From assembly GCF_001183605.1 (NCBI RefSeq), contig NZ_LFXJ01000005.1, positions 1,438,929-1,502,928 on the forward strand: DNA of 64,000 nucleotides, in the 5' to 3' direction. The DNA comes from Lysinibacillus xylanilyticus. GTDB lineage: Bacteria; Bacillota; Bacilli; Bacillales_A; Planococcaceae. Below, piece by piece: positions 1 to 7,125 of the stretch (its first letter is position 1; every line of letters begins with the position of its first letter). The notes below the pieces were generated by a model, which saw only the letters and a program-made list of their open reading frames with translations, did no database searches and was not told where the DNA came from. Position numbers and translations under genes: made by a program.

Positions 1-149
1 ATTATTATTTTCAATCCTTCAAAATCTCCACCAGTCAATGTACCAGCGTCGAATTTATCTAGATGTGACTTATCAATAAGCTTTTTATCTACAGATTGTT
101 TAAGGTAATTGCGAACTGCAGCTTTAGTTGTCTCGTTTGTAAATTTCAT
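1..149 (-). CDS. Hypothetical protein, N-terminal part only
   Basis: The open frame starts at an ATG (149 to 147) preceded by an AAGGAT-type ribosome site and runs off the left edge after 49 codons. The visible N-terminus is hydrophilic and begins MKFTNETTKAAVRNYLKQ. It shows no signal peptide or membrane segment. I do not recognise the family, and no function can be given from this piece. Confidence 0.6.
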   Translation of the reverse strand, partial: MKFTNETTKAAVRNYLKQSVDKKLIDKSHLDKFDAGTLTGGDFEGLKII

Positions 150-681
150 TTTATCATCATCCTTTTCAGTTTGTAGTGGTTTATTGTCTTCCACAATTAA
201 TTGAACTTTTATTGCGCTACTAGTTGGAACTATTACTTGTCCTTACAGGTGTATACTAAGTTAGAATTATTCAAATATCTTCCACGCTTCAAAAAAGGAT
301 ATTCTTCCCTATCCCCTTCTACCTATAAGCCTAAACCCATTGGAAAAATAATGTAAATCAACTTTTGTTCCTTTTTGAACATATTTTGATAAAACCTCTT
401 TGGAGAATTAGAGTACTAAGTTGATTTTATTGCGATTAATTTATAAACAGGCAAAAAATAGCGAAAAAAATCAGGTTCAAGTTGAAAATAAAACGTACGG
501 ACGCTGTTTTGTCTTAATTTTATCAAGTTTCGTCCAATTAATAACAAAACTTGATTTTTAAACATTTATAGTTAATGGTATGTTATTAATATACTCGGGT
601 ATAAGGAGCATGTTATTTAAGTAAAAAAGAAAACCATAAAAAAACATTTAGGTCACTCTGTTACAATGGTGGTGAAATCAA
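150..681. other. Intergenic region, mostly featureless, with one hairpin
   Basis: No convincing gene is seen on either strand. At 522 to 555 there is a perfect 9-bp inverted repeat (ATCAAGTTT and AAACTTGAT) followed by five T residues on the plus strand, which looks like an intrinsic terminator although no upstream plus-strand gene is present. At about 606 an AAGGAG precedes a five-codon reading frame (MLFK and stop), probably without meaning. Confidence 0.4.
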
Positions 682-933
682 ATGACACGATACTACTCCA
701 ACAATACTAAAGATGAATTTATTAAGTTAGCACAATCTGAAATATTAACTTCTTCTGAGGTATTGGACGAATTACAAATTTCTCGCCAGGCTTTAAGCTC
801 ACTTGTAAAGCGGGAAAAGTTAATTCCAATTAAGGAATTAACTCGGGATCGTTTATTCTTAAAAGAAGATGTTGAAATACGAAAAGAAGCAGCTAAGAAG
901 TTTTATGCAAACTATCAACCCTATGATGAATAA
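682..933 (+). CDS. Small helix-turn-helix DNA-binding protein
   Basis: This 83-residue protein has a predicted helix-turn-helix in its middle (LTSSEVLDELQISRQALSSL, about residues 22 to 41), followed by a basic segment and a charged C-terminus. The pattern of a helix ending in ISRQALSSLVKREKL resembles MerR or excisionase-type winged helix domains. It is probably a small regulator, perhaps phage-derived, given the prophage debris nearby. The start ATG follows GGTGGTG. Length and codon use look intact. Confidence 0.75.
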   Translation: MTRYYSNNTKDEFIKLAQSEILTSSEVLDELQISRQALSSLVKREKLIPIKELTRDRLFLKEDVEIRKEAAKKFYANYQPYDE

Positions 934-938
934 TTACA

Positions 939-980
939 AAAAGCCCAGGCTCAAAATAATTGAGTACCCAGGCTTTGCTT
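939..980 (+). terminator. Stem-loop terminator after the HTH gene
   Basis: Outer arms AAAGCC and GGCTTT enclose an inner CTCAA/TTGAG stem, directly after the stop codon at 933. A nearly identical stem-loop occurs at 6198 to 6237. Confidence 0.65.
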
Positions 981-1100
981 TTAGTTACCAAGTTGTGCAA
1001 TGATAATTTTTTGTCTCTCGAAATCTCCTTCACATGTTGCCAACAAGACTAAAGGGCTGAAATGTCCCAACAAGCTGCGAACGAATATGCTTTTAAACAA

Positions 1101-1279
1101 CTAGGTTTTTAAAATGTTCGTCTTTGGTTGAATTTGTTTAATCTTACTAAGCGTGACTTCTAACTGCTTCACTTGCTCGTTGGCAAGTTGAAGCAGTTCC
1201 TATAATTCATCTGTGTTTTCTAGAGTAATTGTCATCCCTACTTGATATTCAAATTTCTTTCTCAATTCCCTAAATTTTC
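1101..1279 (-). pseudogene. Decayed reading frame, probable phage remnant
   Basis: On the minus strand one frame reads KFRELRKKFEYQVGMTITL, then a short stretch, a stop at about 1204, and a further 36 codons rich in Q, K, L and E up to a stop at 1101. The continuity across a single internal stop suggests a decayed gene. The family is not recognised. Confidence 0.4.
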
Positions 1280-1395
1280 TATAAAAAAAGCTCTTCTAAA
1301 GGAACCCCTAGAATTTCAGCAATTATTTTTGCGTTCTCCAAAGATAATTTAAGTACCGTTGCCCTAGCAGCTAAAGGGGAGGAACTGCTCGATAC
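1279..1395 (-). pseudogene. C-terminal fragment of an XRE-type repressor
   Basis: The minus strand encodes a fragment ending in SLENAKIIAEILGVPLEELF and a last Leu before the stop at 1279 to 1281. This is the typical final helix region of Cro/C1-type (XRE) helix-turn-helix domains, which often read NLAKKIAEALGVSLEEL. The DNA-recognition half upstream is missing, so the piece is a remnant, in keeping with phage decay in this region. Confidence 0.6.
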
Positions 1396-1434
1396 TCACT
1401 TATCAAGGCAAAATAAAAAACACCCCGAAGGATG

Positions 1435-1857
1435 TTAATTAATTTTATTGCGATTGAGTTGTTTTTCAATACCAGCACGATCAATTTGAATCCAATACTC
1501 TACTATTTTTTCTTCTTCAATTCTATATACTGCGCTTGCTATTTCAATAACTGGAAGACTTGTTGGCTGAAATCCATCGACTTCTCCAACATGCGTACCA
1601 AGTTGCTTCCAGCGTACATATACCTTATTTACTTGTACCATAAACTCCTGGATTTCTAATGAAAAATCGCCATATGCTTCTACCATTTCTTTTACATGGT
1701 CTGCATAATCTGTGGGAGTTCTTAAAACTGTTGATTCCTCTTCAGAAATAACTTGGTGTGCCAATACTCGGTCTGCCATTAGTTCAGTAGCGTAATCTGG
1801 ATTATTCCCTGAACGTACTTCTTCAAAAAATTTTTTAACAATTTGCTCTGGTGTCAT
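1435..1857 (-). CDS. SnoaL-like / NTF2-fold protein (ester cyclase type)
   Basis: The 140-residue product matches the SnoaL-like polyketide cyclase or ester cyclase group of the NTF2 fold. It opens MTPEQIVKKFFEEVRSGNNP, has the middle segment DYADHVKEMVEAYGDFSLEI, and ends with the usual strand containing GKIVEYWIQIDRAG-like residues. Such proteins bind small hydrophobic ligands and a few are cyclases or hydratases, so no substrate can be named. The ATG follows GGAGGGT at good spacing. It stands alone between decayed regions. Confidence 0.8.
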   Translation of the reverse strand: MTPEQIVKKFFEEVRSGNNPDYATELMADRVLAHQVISEEESTVLRTPTDYADHVKEMVEAYGDFSLEIQEFMVQVNKVYVRWKQLGTHVGEVDGFQPTSLPVIEIASAVYRIEEEKIVEYWIQIDRAGIEKQLNRNKIN

Positions 1858-1980
1858 TTGAACCCTCCGCTATATACATTTTGGCAAGGAAAACTATATC
1901 TCCTTCGCTTAATAATAATCCTATAGAAAACAAATAGGAACAATTTTCTGCAAATTCCACTTTCAAAACCACACCAAACT

Positions 1981-2104
1981 CCGCCCTGCTAATAACTAAT
2001 CCCTTCAAGTTCCATTCAGCATCATGATCTTCCTAACGTTACACCTTAGCCCTTGAACTAGCCTCCAGTTGTTTTATGGCCATTTGATGTAGTTTTCAAA
2101 GCAA
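1981..2104. repeat. Diverged repeat, copy A (partner at 4769-4890)
   Basis: About 125 bp that align along their length with 4769 to 4890, sharing blocks such as GCTAATAACTAATCCCT, ATCTTCCTAAC and CAGTTTTCAAAGCAA (the last with one change). On the minus strand both copies keep fragments of reading frame (for example GLVIS), so they look like decayed paralogous coding DNA. Confidence 0.6.
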
Positions 2105-2134
2105 TAGCCTTACCGTGGTAGGGATAAGGCTATT
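2103..2134. terminator. Hairpin, possible terminator
   Basis: Perfect 10-bp arms AATAGCCTTA and TAAGGCTATT around a 12-nt loop. There is no clear T-run, so a terminator role is uncertain. Confidence 0.4.
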
Positions 2135-2272
2135 CTACTGCGGAAATATATTTAATTGTAGAGTTAGCTAACTTTTGAAACCATGGTAGAGCTGCACATT
2201 ACACGTTTTACATCTGTTCCTTTTGTTTCGTTTACAGATTTTAATATTTAATTTATTTTTATAAATTGACTA

Positions 2273-2971
2273 TTAATAAGGTACAGGATAAGTATCTACT
2301 AGACAATTTACCTGTGATTTTTCATTTTTGCTTACTATTGTTAACATAACGTTGCAATTAACATTTTTTCTATTCAATGTTCTTTCAAATGATTCATATC
2401 CTCCTATTTCTTCTCCATCTATCTCTAGTATAATATCTTCAGGTTTAATTCCAGCAACCTCAGCTACTGAACCTTCATTCACCTGTAAAACTCTTGTTCC
2501 GATATCCCCTTCGTTTGTTGTGTGTGCAATACCAATCCATGTTTTCCAAAACGTTGAACGATTATCAGTACCAGTTTCATAAACACTCTTTAGATTTTCT
2601 AAGAATTGACTAGTACCAAATAACATATTTTCCTTTGTAGATTGATCCATTTCGCCAATAAAGGAAGCCTGATATTCAATGCTTACTTGAACACCATTTT
2701 CAACTTTTTCTAAAGTAGTAATGGTAGTAAAATCCCCGTCAATGCTCTCAAGTACAAAGCGTTTCATTGTATCTATTTCTGTGAAAACACCCTCAGATGT
2801 TGCCCCCCATCCATGATTCATATATCCTCTTCCGCCTATACGAAAATCTATCTCAGCATTTTTTGTATACCAAAGGTTTAAATGCTCAGGCTTAGTCAAC
2901 GCATCCCAAATTTGCTTTAAAGGTGCATTAATAACAATTTCTCTCTTTATAGAATCCTTAATTTTCTTCAT
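2273..2971 (-). CDS. SRPBCC (Aha1-type) domain fused to a PDZ domain
   Basis: The 232-residue protein has two parts. Residues 1 to about 135 are an Aha1/START-like SRPBCC domain (REIVINAPLKQIWDALTKPE, then LWYTKNAEIDFRIGGRGYM). Residues about 142 to 225 are a PDZ domain with EGSVAEVAGIKPEDIILEID as its core. SRPBCC proteins paired with ArsR regulators are common, but a C-terminal PDZ is unusual. It overlaps the upstream ArsR gene by 14 bp, so the two are one operon. The ATG follows AAAGGAGAG. A role in ligand binding or stress sensing is inference. Confidence 0.85.
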   Translation of the reverse strand: MKKIKDSIKREIVINAPLKQIWDALTKPEHLNLWYTKNAEIDFRIGGRGYMNHGWGATSEGVFTEIDTMKRFVLESIDGDFTTITTLEKVENGVQVSIEYQASFIGEMDQSTKENMLFGTSQFLENLKSVYETGTDNRSTFWKTWIGIAHTTNEGDIGTRVLQVNEGSVAEVAGIKPEDIILEIDGEEIGGYESFERTLNRKNVNCNVMLTIVSKNEKSQVNCLVDTYPVPY

Positions 2972-3284
2972 CTCGAAACTCTCCTTTTTCCACGTAATTT
3001 TTTAGACTTACGAGTTGATCATCAAGTAGTTCTCCGATGTATTGAAGCATTTCATGATAGGCAATTTGGAGTGTGTTGTGATTTATTGAGTAGATACGAT
3101 ATTTCCCATTCAAGTTCTCTGAAATAATTCTTTCCTCCAATAAAATATTCAAATGCTTCTTAATTGCTGGTTGAGAGATATCAAATGCTTCAACAATCTC
3201 CTTTTGAGTTTTGCTTCCTTGTTTAAGCATACTTAAAATATGGCGTCTCGTTGAATCACCTAACGCTCGATAAACATTTGGCAT
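2958..3284 (-). CDS. ArsR-family transcriptional repressor
   Basis: A winged-helix ArsR regulator of about 108 residues. Helix-turn-helix residues are visible as QKEIVEAFDISQPAIKKHLN, preceded by the family signature NVYRALGDSTRRHILSMLKQ. No metal-binding cysteine motif of the ELCVCDL type is seen, so it belongs to the non-metal ArsR group usually linked to SRPBCC genes. I place the start at the third in-frame ATG (3284), which has GAGGAG six bases upstream; the earlier ATG at 3305 lies inside a palindrome and has no ribosome site. It probably represses its own operon. Confidence 0.85.
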   Translation of the reverse strand: MPNVYRALGDSTRRHILSMLKQGSKTQKEIVEAFDISQPAIKKHLNILLEERIISENLNGKYRIYSINHNTLQIAYHEMLQYIGELLDDQLVSLKNYVEKGEFRDEEN

Positions 3285-3303
3285 TATCATCTCCTCACTT
3301 TTC

Positions 3304-3323
3304 ATATAACTGTTCGGTTATAT
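3304..3323. promoter_or_regulatory. Palindrome, likely ArsR operator
   Basis: Perfect 7-bp arms ATATAAC and GTTATAT with a 6-bp centre lie 20 bases upstream of the ArsR start. Autoregulatory ArsR operators have this form and position. Confidence 0.6.
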
Positions 3324-3450
3324 AAAATATAAATATGGGCGAAAACAATGTCAAGATTTTTCAGAAAATAAAAATTATTTTCTTTGTTCAAATAACCTAA
3401 ACAGTTTGTCGAAGAATCAAATCTCTAGAAACTAAAAAGTAGCCTTTCGA

Positions 3451-3666
3451 TTACTTCATTATCTGATTCAAAACGTAGTTTCTAACTCTGAATATCGTGG
3501 TACTGGATAATTTCATGTGATTTCCAATCGCTCGCATATTATTTCCGTAAATCAACCTATGAAGTACCTCAATTTCTCTCTCTCCAAGTACTAATTGGAT
3601 ACGTTTTATGATTTCTCCCTTTGTATTGAACAATTTCTTTCTGACACGATCGTCATTTCCCCTCAT
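3451..3666 (-). CDS. Small HTH protein resembling sigma region 4
   Basis: The 71-residue product contains LGEREIEVLHRLIYGNNMRA and IGNHMKLSSTTIFRVRNYVL, which looks like a sigma-factor region 4 or LuxR-type helix-turn-helix. The N-terminus is basic. No good ribosome site precedes the ATG, and the protein is short, so it could be the C-terminal remnant of a larger phage-type regulator. Its stop codon sits inside a hairpin followed by T residues (3427 to 3455, minus strand), and the C-terminal coding segment has a diverged partner at 8385 to 8440. Confidence 0.5.
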   Translation of the reverse strand: MRGNDDRVRKKLFNTKGEIIKRIQLVLGEREIEVLHRLIYGNNMRAIGNHMKLSSTTIFRVRNYVLNQIMK

Positions 3667-3722
3667 TCTTACTCACATCTCATATATGGTATAATCACAC
3701 AAAAAGGGGTTTTATTAGAATA

Positions 3723-3878
3723 ATGCTTGTAATATTATTTTTTATATTTGTAATTTGGTTTTTGATTAAATTCATTAACTTGCAAGAAGAACAAAACAAC
3801 TTACGGGAGAAACAAAACAGCTTGCAGGAGGTACAAAACGAAATTCTAAGGAATATATCCAACATGCTAGATAAGTAG
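3723..3878 (+). CDS. Small membrane protein with coiled-coil tail
   Basis: A 51-residue frame starts at ATG 3723 with AAGGGG about 13 bases upstream and a TATAAT box at 3690. Residues 2 to 17 form one hydrophobic segment (LVILFFIFVIWFLIKF). The rest is a heptad-like, Q- and E-rich helix (NLQEEQNNLREKQNSLQEVQ). The layout is like the DUF4083 group of tiny Bacillus membrane proteins, but the match is only by shape. Function unknown. Confidence 0.55.
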   Translation: MLVILFFIFVIWFLIKFINLQEEQNNLREKQNSLQEVQNEILRNISNMLDK

Positions 3879-4013
3879 TGTACCTAGAAGGGAAATCCCA
3901 TCTTTTTTTACTGCACATTTTCTTTCAAATCTTCATTTAGCACCTGCTCAAACGACTAATCTGCTATAGCTCTTACCTATGCTCCTTAGTTCCCTGAAAC
4001 CTTACAATTTGCT

Positions 4014-4157
4014 TTATTTGCTGCGGCCGATGATTGCATCTTTAACCGGCAATGCTTCAATTAGTTTAATTTTGTCGTTATCGAACATTTCAGTTTTGGG
4101 TTTTATCCAAGTTTTTCATCCATTTGCACTCGCCTTACTTAGTGTCGCATCACAGGC
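4014..4157 (-). pseudogene. Decayed phage-type reading frame
   Basis: A minus-strand frame reads ACDATLSKASANG, a stop, then KTWIKPKTEMFDNDKIKLIE and ends ALPVKDAIIGRSK with a stop at 4014 to 4016. It lies downstream of the RecE-like remnant and the 57-residue ORF on the same strand, and is probably a further broken gene of the same prophage operon. Family not recognised. Confidence 0.45.
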
Positions 4158-4224
4158 TTAATTAAACAAAAACCATATTGTGAAGCATCAAACCTATATT
4201 ATTTTTTATTAAACTTACCAAAAG

Positions 4225-4398
4225 CTACTTGGAAAAGTAGTTATTCAGATTAGGAAATAAAAAATAATTTCCCGGGTAAGCGCAAGAAATGACAAGTTTA
4301 GTCTTGCATTCTAGCACCAAGCGACTGATTTCATCGTTATTCTTCACTTGCTCAAAAATCCAAGCGGGCAACAAAACTTTAGTAAGTACATCATTCAT
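4225..4398 (-). CDS. Small protein coupled to the RecE-like remnant
   Basis: An intact 57-codon frame (start ATG 4398, stop 4225 to 4227) begins MNDVLTKVLLPAWIFEQVKN and ends NNYFSK. Its start overlaps the last codons of the decayed nuclease gene upstream by 8 bp, and AAGGTGATG serves as ribosome site, so it was probably translationally coupled in a phage recombination operon. No domain is recognised. It is intact but may no longer be expressed. Confidence 0.5.
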   Translation of the reverse strand: MNDVLTKVLLPAWIFEQVKNNDEISRLVLECKTKLVISCAYPGNYFLFPNLNNYFSK

Positions 4399-4760
4399 CC
4401 AATCGCATCACCTTATCTAGGAGATACTCAATTTCGAATGTACCTTCTAACTTCTTTGTAGCCCTGCAATATCCGCATTTATCACATATATATGGTTTTT
4501 TACGTCCTTATTTCGCTTCTGTGATGCTCAGTAGCATAGTTTGGAAATATTCCTTTTCAAAGCCAAAACGTCCAGAATCGAAGTGTAAAGCTGCTTTATC
4601 TGGTGGGATTCTTTTGTAACTGCCACAATGTATGGATCCTAGTAACGCCCTGTATTTTGAAAGATGTTTTCTCTATACACTCACATCTGCAACACATAAT
4701 CGAAACCTTGTACAAATTTCGATTTCACCAATATTCCCTTACATTTGGAATTTTGTGCCA
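4391..4760 (-). pseudogene. Decayed phage PD-(D/E)XK nuclease, RecE-like (DUF3799 type)
   Basis: Joining minus-strand frames gives segments typical of phage RecE-like nucleases: GFDYVLQM, stop, VYRENIFQNTGRY, stop, DPYIVAVTKESHQ, then after a frameshift PPDKAALHFDSGRFGFEKEY, and after one more stop KKPYICDKCGYCRATKKLEG to the end. The CxxCxYCR-x-TKKL tail and the DPYIVAVTKE-PPDKA-F block are family hallmarks. Stops fall at about 4681, 4639 and 4508, with a frameshift near 4612. The N-terminal nuclease core is absent or unrecognisable. This is clear prophage decay. Confidence 0.75.
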
Positions 4761-4768
4761 ACCATACT

Positions 4769-4890
4769 CGCCCCCGCTAATAACTAATCCCTGTAAGTTC
4801 TTTGAGTATCGTAATCTTCCTAACTATACATTGTAGCCATTGAACTCCCCCCAATTGTTTAAATAGCTGTTTGATGCAGTTTTCAAAGCA
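4769..4890. repeat. Diverged repeat, copy B (partner at 1981-2104)
   Basis: Aligns with 1981 to 2104 over its whole length. It lies just upstream (minus-strand sense) of the RecE-like remnant, so the other copy may mark the edge of a second decayed relative. A minus-strand hairpin (4896 to 4924; arms AAGC/GCTT around CATC/GATG) follows it. Confidence 0.6.
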
Positions 4891-4925
4891 AAAGAAAAAG
4901 CCCCCATCCTAAGATGAAAGCTTGG

Positions 4926-5114
4926 TTAGTAAACAAAATTTGGCATAAATTCATAAAAATCTTCTGTAAGAGAACCCACTACCCATTGATTATTTCTCTT
5001 TGTAAGTAAAACATCTTTAAGGGGTACAGGTGGGTCGTCGGTCTGTCTCTCCCTAATAAATAGGTTTGAAATATACCAGAGGGGGAAAACCATACCGCAA
5101 TGTCTTGCTTCCAA
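4926..5114 (-). pseudogene. C-terminal fragment of an unknown protein
   Basis: The frame has no ATG with a ribosome site; the nearest possible start is a TTG at 5114 following an in-frame stop. The translated end, NNQWVVGSLTEDFYEFMPNF, looks like a genuine C-terminal strand-helix ending, as seen in NTF2-like or lipoprotein families. A hairpin at 4896 to 4924 would terminate it. I read it as a truncated gene, family unknown. Confidence 0.4.
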
Positions 5115-5237
5115 GTTTACATATTTTATTTAATACAAAACAGTTGTCCCGTTGCTAATCAATTAAGAAAACATCATATACGAATTTGGTAAATGGTGTT
5201 AAAATATGAATAATAAAACAGCGATGTGGTGTGTTTA

Positions 5238-5357
5238 ATGAAAAAGAAATTATCGAAATTGCTTGTATCATTACTCACTGCTCCTTCATCAGCTAGTAAC
5301 GTAGTGATAACTCCTATGTGTAGTTTTCTTGGAAACCTTTGTAGTTTAATCAAGTAA
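5238..5357 (+). CDS. Small secreted peptide with a C-terminal Cys pair
   Basis: A 39-codon frame starts MKKKLSKLLVSLLTAPSSAS and ends with PMCSFLGNLCSLIK. The N-terminus looks like a short signal or leader (basic residues, Leu-rich core, PSSAS). Two cysteines lie six residues apart near the C-terminus. The ribosome site is weak (GGTGTG) and a TAAAAT box lies about 30 bases upstream. It precedes a polytopic membrane protein at 5474. It may be a signalling or bacteriocin-like peptide, or a chance frame. Confidence 0.4.
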   Translation: MKKKLSKLLVSLLTAPSSASNVVITPMCSFLGNLCSLIK

Positions 5358-5473
5358 TTTTCTATCGGGATATGGGTTATACTCCTACCCCTTTTCTTTC
5401 CCTTTTTGAATCTTAGTCACTGATAACCATAAAACTAATACTATGCGAATTTAATTAAGGAGGAGACAATTAT

Positions 5474-6076
5474 ATGAGGATACCATTTGTACCTAAAAAT
5501 GTTATGGTTCAAAGAGATAGGTTTGATTTTATACAGCAATATCGTGGTGGTGGGTTTATGCTTATAGCCGGTTCTATATATTGGCTGTTGGCATTTGCAT
5601 TAACTTATGTTCTTAATGAAACTATATTGATCAAATTTTACATAGGTGGAGGTTTATTAGTTCCCTTTTTAGGAATCCTATTTTATAAATTGATGAAAAT
5701 GAAAGCAAATCCAAGCCAGTATTCATCATTGGTCGGATTCGCTTCAGCGATAACTGGTTGTTGTTTTCCAGTACTGTTATTAGTTAATGAATTAGATTCG
5801 ACAAAAATATTGCCAATCATTTGCATTATTAACGCAACACATTTAATAATTCTTTGTTGGATTCATCTAGAGTATCTATATTTCATTATGGTGATGATGG
5901 GTGTGTGCCTCGGTATGTCGTTCATTTATTCCATCCCAAGTGAATATGTACACTTTATTTGTTTAATATGGGGTTTGATCTCCCTGATATTTGGAGTAAT
6001 AATTCATATTAATTCAAAAATACCTCTCAAAGGCTATGATTATCAAATTATAAATGAAAAAGTGAATGGTATATGA
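5474..6076 (+). CDS. Multi-pass membrane protein, unknown function
   Basis: The 200-residue protein has about six hydrophobic segments (roughly residues 28-48, 52-72, 82-103, 112-132, 133-153 and 158-180). The first loop starts RFDFIQQYRGGGFMLIAGSI. The overall layout resembles DUF7010-like or other small uncharacterised Bacillus membrane proteins, but I cannot assign a family with confidence. The ATG follows AAGGAGGAGA. A 27-codon frame overlaps its stop (ATGA at 6074) and is probably not meaningful. Confidence 0.7.
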   Translation: MRIPFVPKNVMVQRDRFDFIQQYRGGGFMLIAGSIYWLLAFALTYVLNETILIKFYIGGGLLVPFLGILFYKLMKMKANPSQYSSLVGFASAITGCCFPVLLLVNELDSTKILPIICIINATHLIILCWIHLEYLYFIMVMMGVCLGMSFIYSIPSEYVHFICLIWGLISLIFGVIIHINSKIPLKGYDYQIINEKVNGI

Positions 6077-6197
6077 AATTATTAGCATTTGATATAACGG
6101 GTAGGAAGCAAAGGCTCCCTTATTGCTCGATGATTGCTCAATGTCAAAACCATTAAAAAGTATGATTATTAAATTTAAAAATATTGTGCAAATTATA

Positions 6198-6237
6198 AAA
6201 AGCCCAGGCTCAAAATTAATTGAGTTTCTGGGCTTTC
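6198..6237. terminator. Stem-loop terminator, related to 939-980
   Basis: Arms AAAGCCCAG and CTGGGCTTT enclose an inner CTCAA/TTGAG stem. It lies between two convergent genes and may serve both. The first 16 bases match those of the terminator at 939 to 980. Confidence 0.65.
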
Positions 6238-6321
6238 TAGAAGAATATTAATAATTTTTTTTCGTAATTTGATTCTACATAATCGATTCCTTTTCAATAT
6301 TGGTGAATCCACTTGTAAATG

Positions 6322-7035
6322 TCAAATTTCAATTACTGATTTTCTATTTGTATGGTTACATACACTCACTGGCTTAGTTGCATGTCCTTGGTCATCTGTA
6401 CACCAAGACTGCGATTGGAATGCAAGGAATATACCAACCCATCTATTTTCTTTTTCAAAATGAATGAGTACACCACCATCTTGCCATGCCCCGTCGTCTT
6501 TCCTAAAATCCCTACTATTTCCTTGATTCATGTGAATATCATGAATACCTCTACCTGGAGAAAAACCGAAATATTTATCAACTTTATCTTCAGTTTTAAA
6601 TTTTTCTCCGTAAGCATAAACTGTAGCTTTTTTAGCCATAGCCTCTTGCATATATTTATTAACTTTTTCATTTAAGTCGTTGTCTGGTCCATTTTTTGAT
6701 GCAGGGAGCGGAATCATTTTTTGGGGATCAAATAAGCCACCACGAATATAATCTAGTGCAATTTCACGATTTTCATTAGTAACTTCTGTAAATCCATCCT
6801 CGTAATTTGGAATAATTGTTATTTGATTCGAGTTAAAATCCTCACTAACAAAATACAGTACTTCTGAAGGCTTTACCTTTGAGGCAACATTGATTGCAAT
6901 CCTATAATTCTCCTCACTTTTGTCCTTCTTTGTAGCTCGAATATGCACTTCGTAATGAGGAGTTTTGTCAAATGAATCCACAGGTCTCACGTCAACAACT
7001 TTACCTTTTAGCACTCCGTATTTGAATAAGGGCAT
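6322..7035 (-). CDS. YukJ-like protein, DUF2278 family
   Basis: A 237-residue protein starting MPLFKYGVLKGKVVDVRPVD, which is the family N-terminus. Further family blocks are GRGIHDIHMNQGNSRDFRKD and DGAWQDGGVLIHF, followed by WVGIFLAFQSQSWCTDDQGH. In known members these surround conserved His and Asp residues, but the biochemical role is unknown. I chose the ATG at 7035 because GGAGG lies ten bases upstream; a longer frame to 7086 lacks a ribosome site. It is monocistronic. Confidence 0.85.
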   Translation of the reverse strand: MPLFKYGVLKGKVVDVRPVDSFDKTPHYEVHIRATKKDKSEENYRIAINVASKVKPSEVLYFVSEDFNSNQITIIPNYEDGFTEVTNENREIALDYIRGGLFDPQKMIPLPASKNGPDNDLNEKVNKYMQEAMAKKATVYAYGEKFKTEDKVDKYFGFSPGRGIHDIHMNQGNSRDFRKDDGAWQDGGVLIHFEKENRWVGIFLAFQSQSWCTDDQGHATKPVSVCNHTNRKSVIEI

Positions 7036-7125
7036 GTAATTAAAACCTCCAATAAAGTTAATTTTATATACAAAGATTAAATTCATATAGTGGTCTAAAT
7101 TATCGCTTGAATATTGGAAATATCT

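Noticed and set aside
3979-4161. A 60-codon plus-strand frame rich in Leu and Ser
   Set aside because: It has no ribosome site and is antisense to a more protein-like, decayed minus-strand frame.
4603-4836. A 77-codon plus-strand frame
   Set aside because: It is antisense to the RecE-like remnant and has no coding character.
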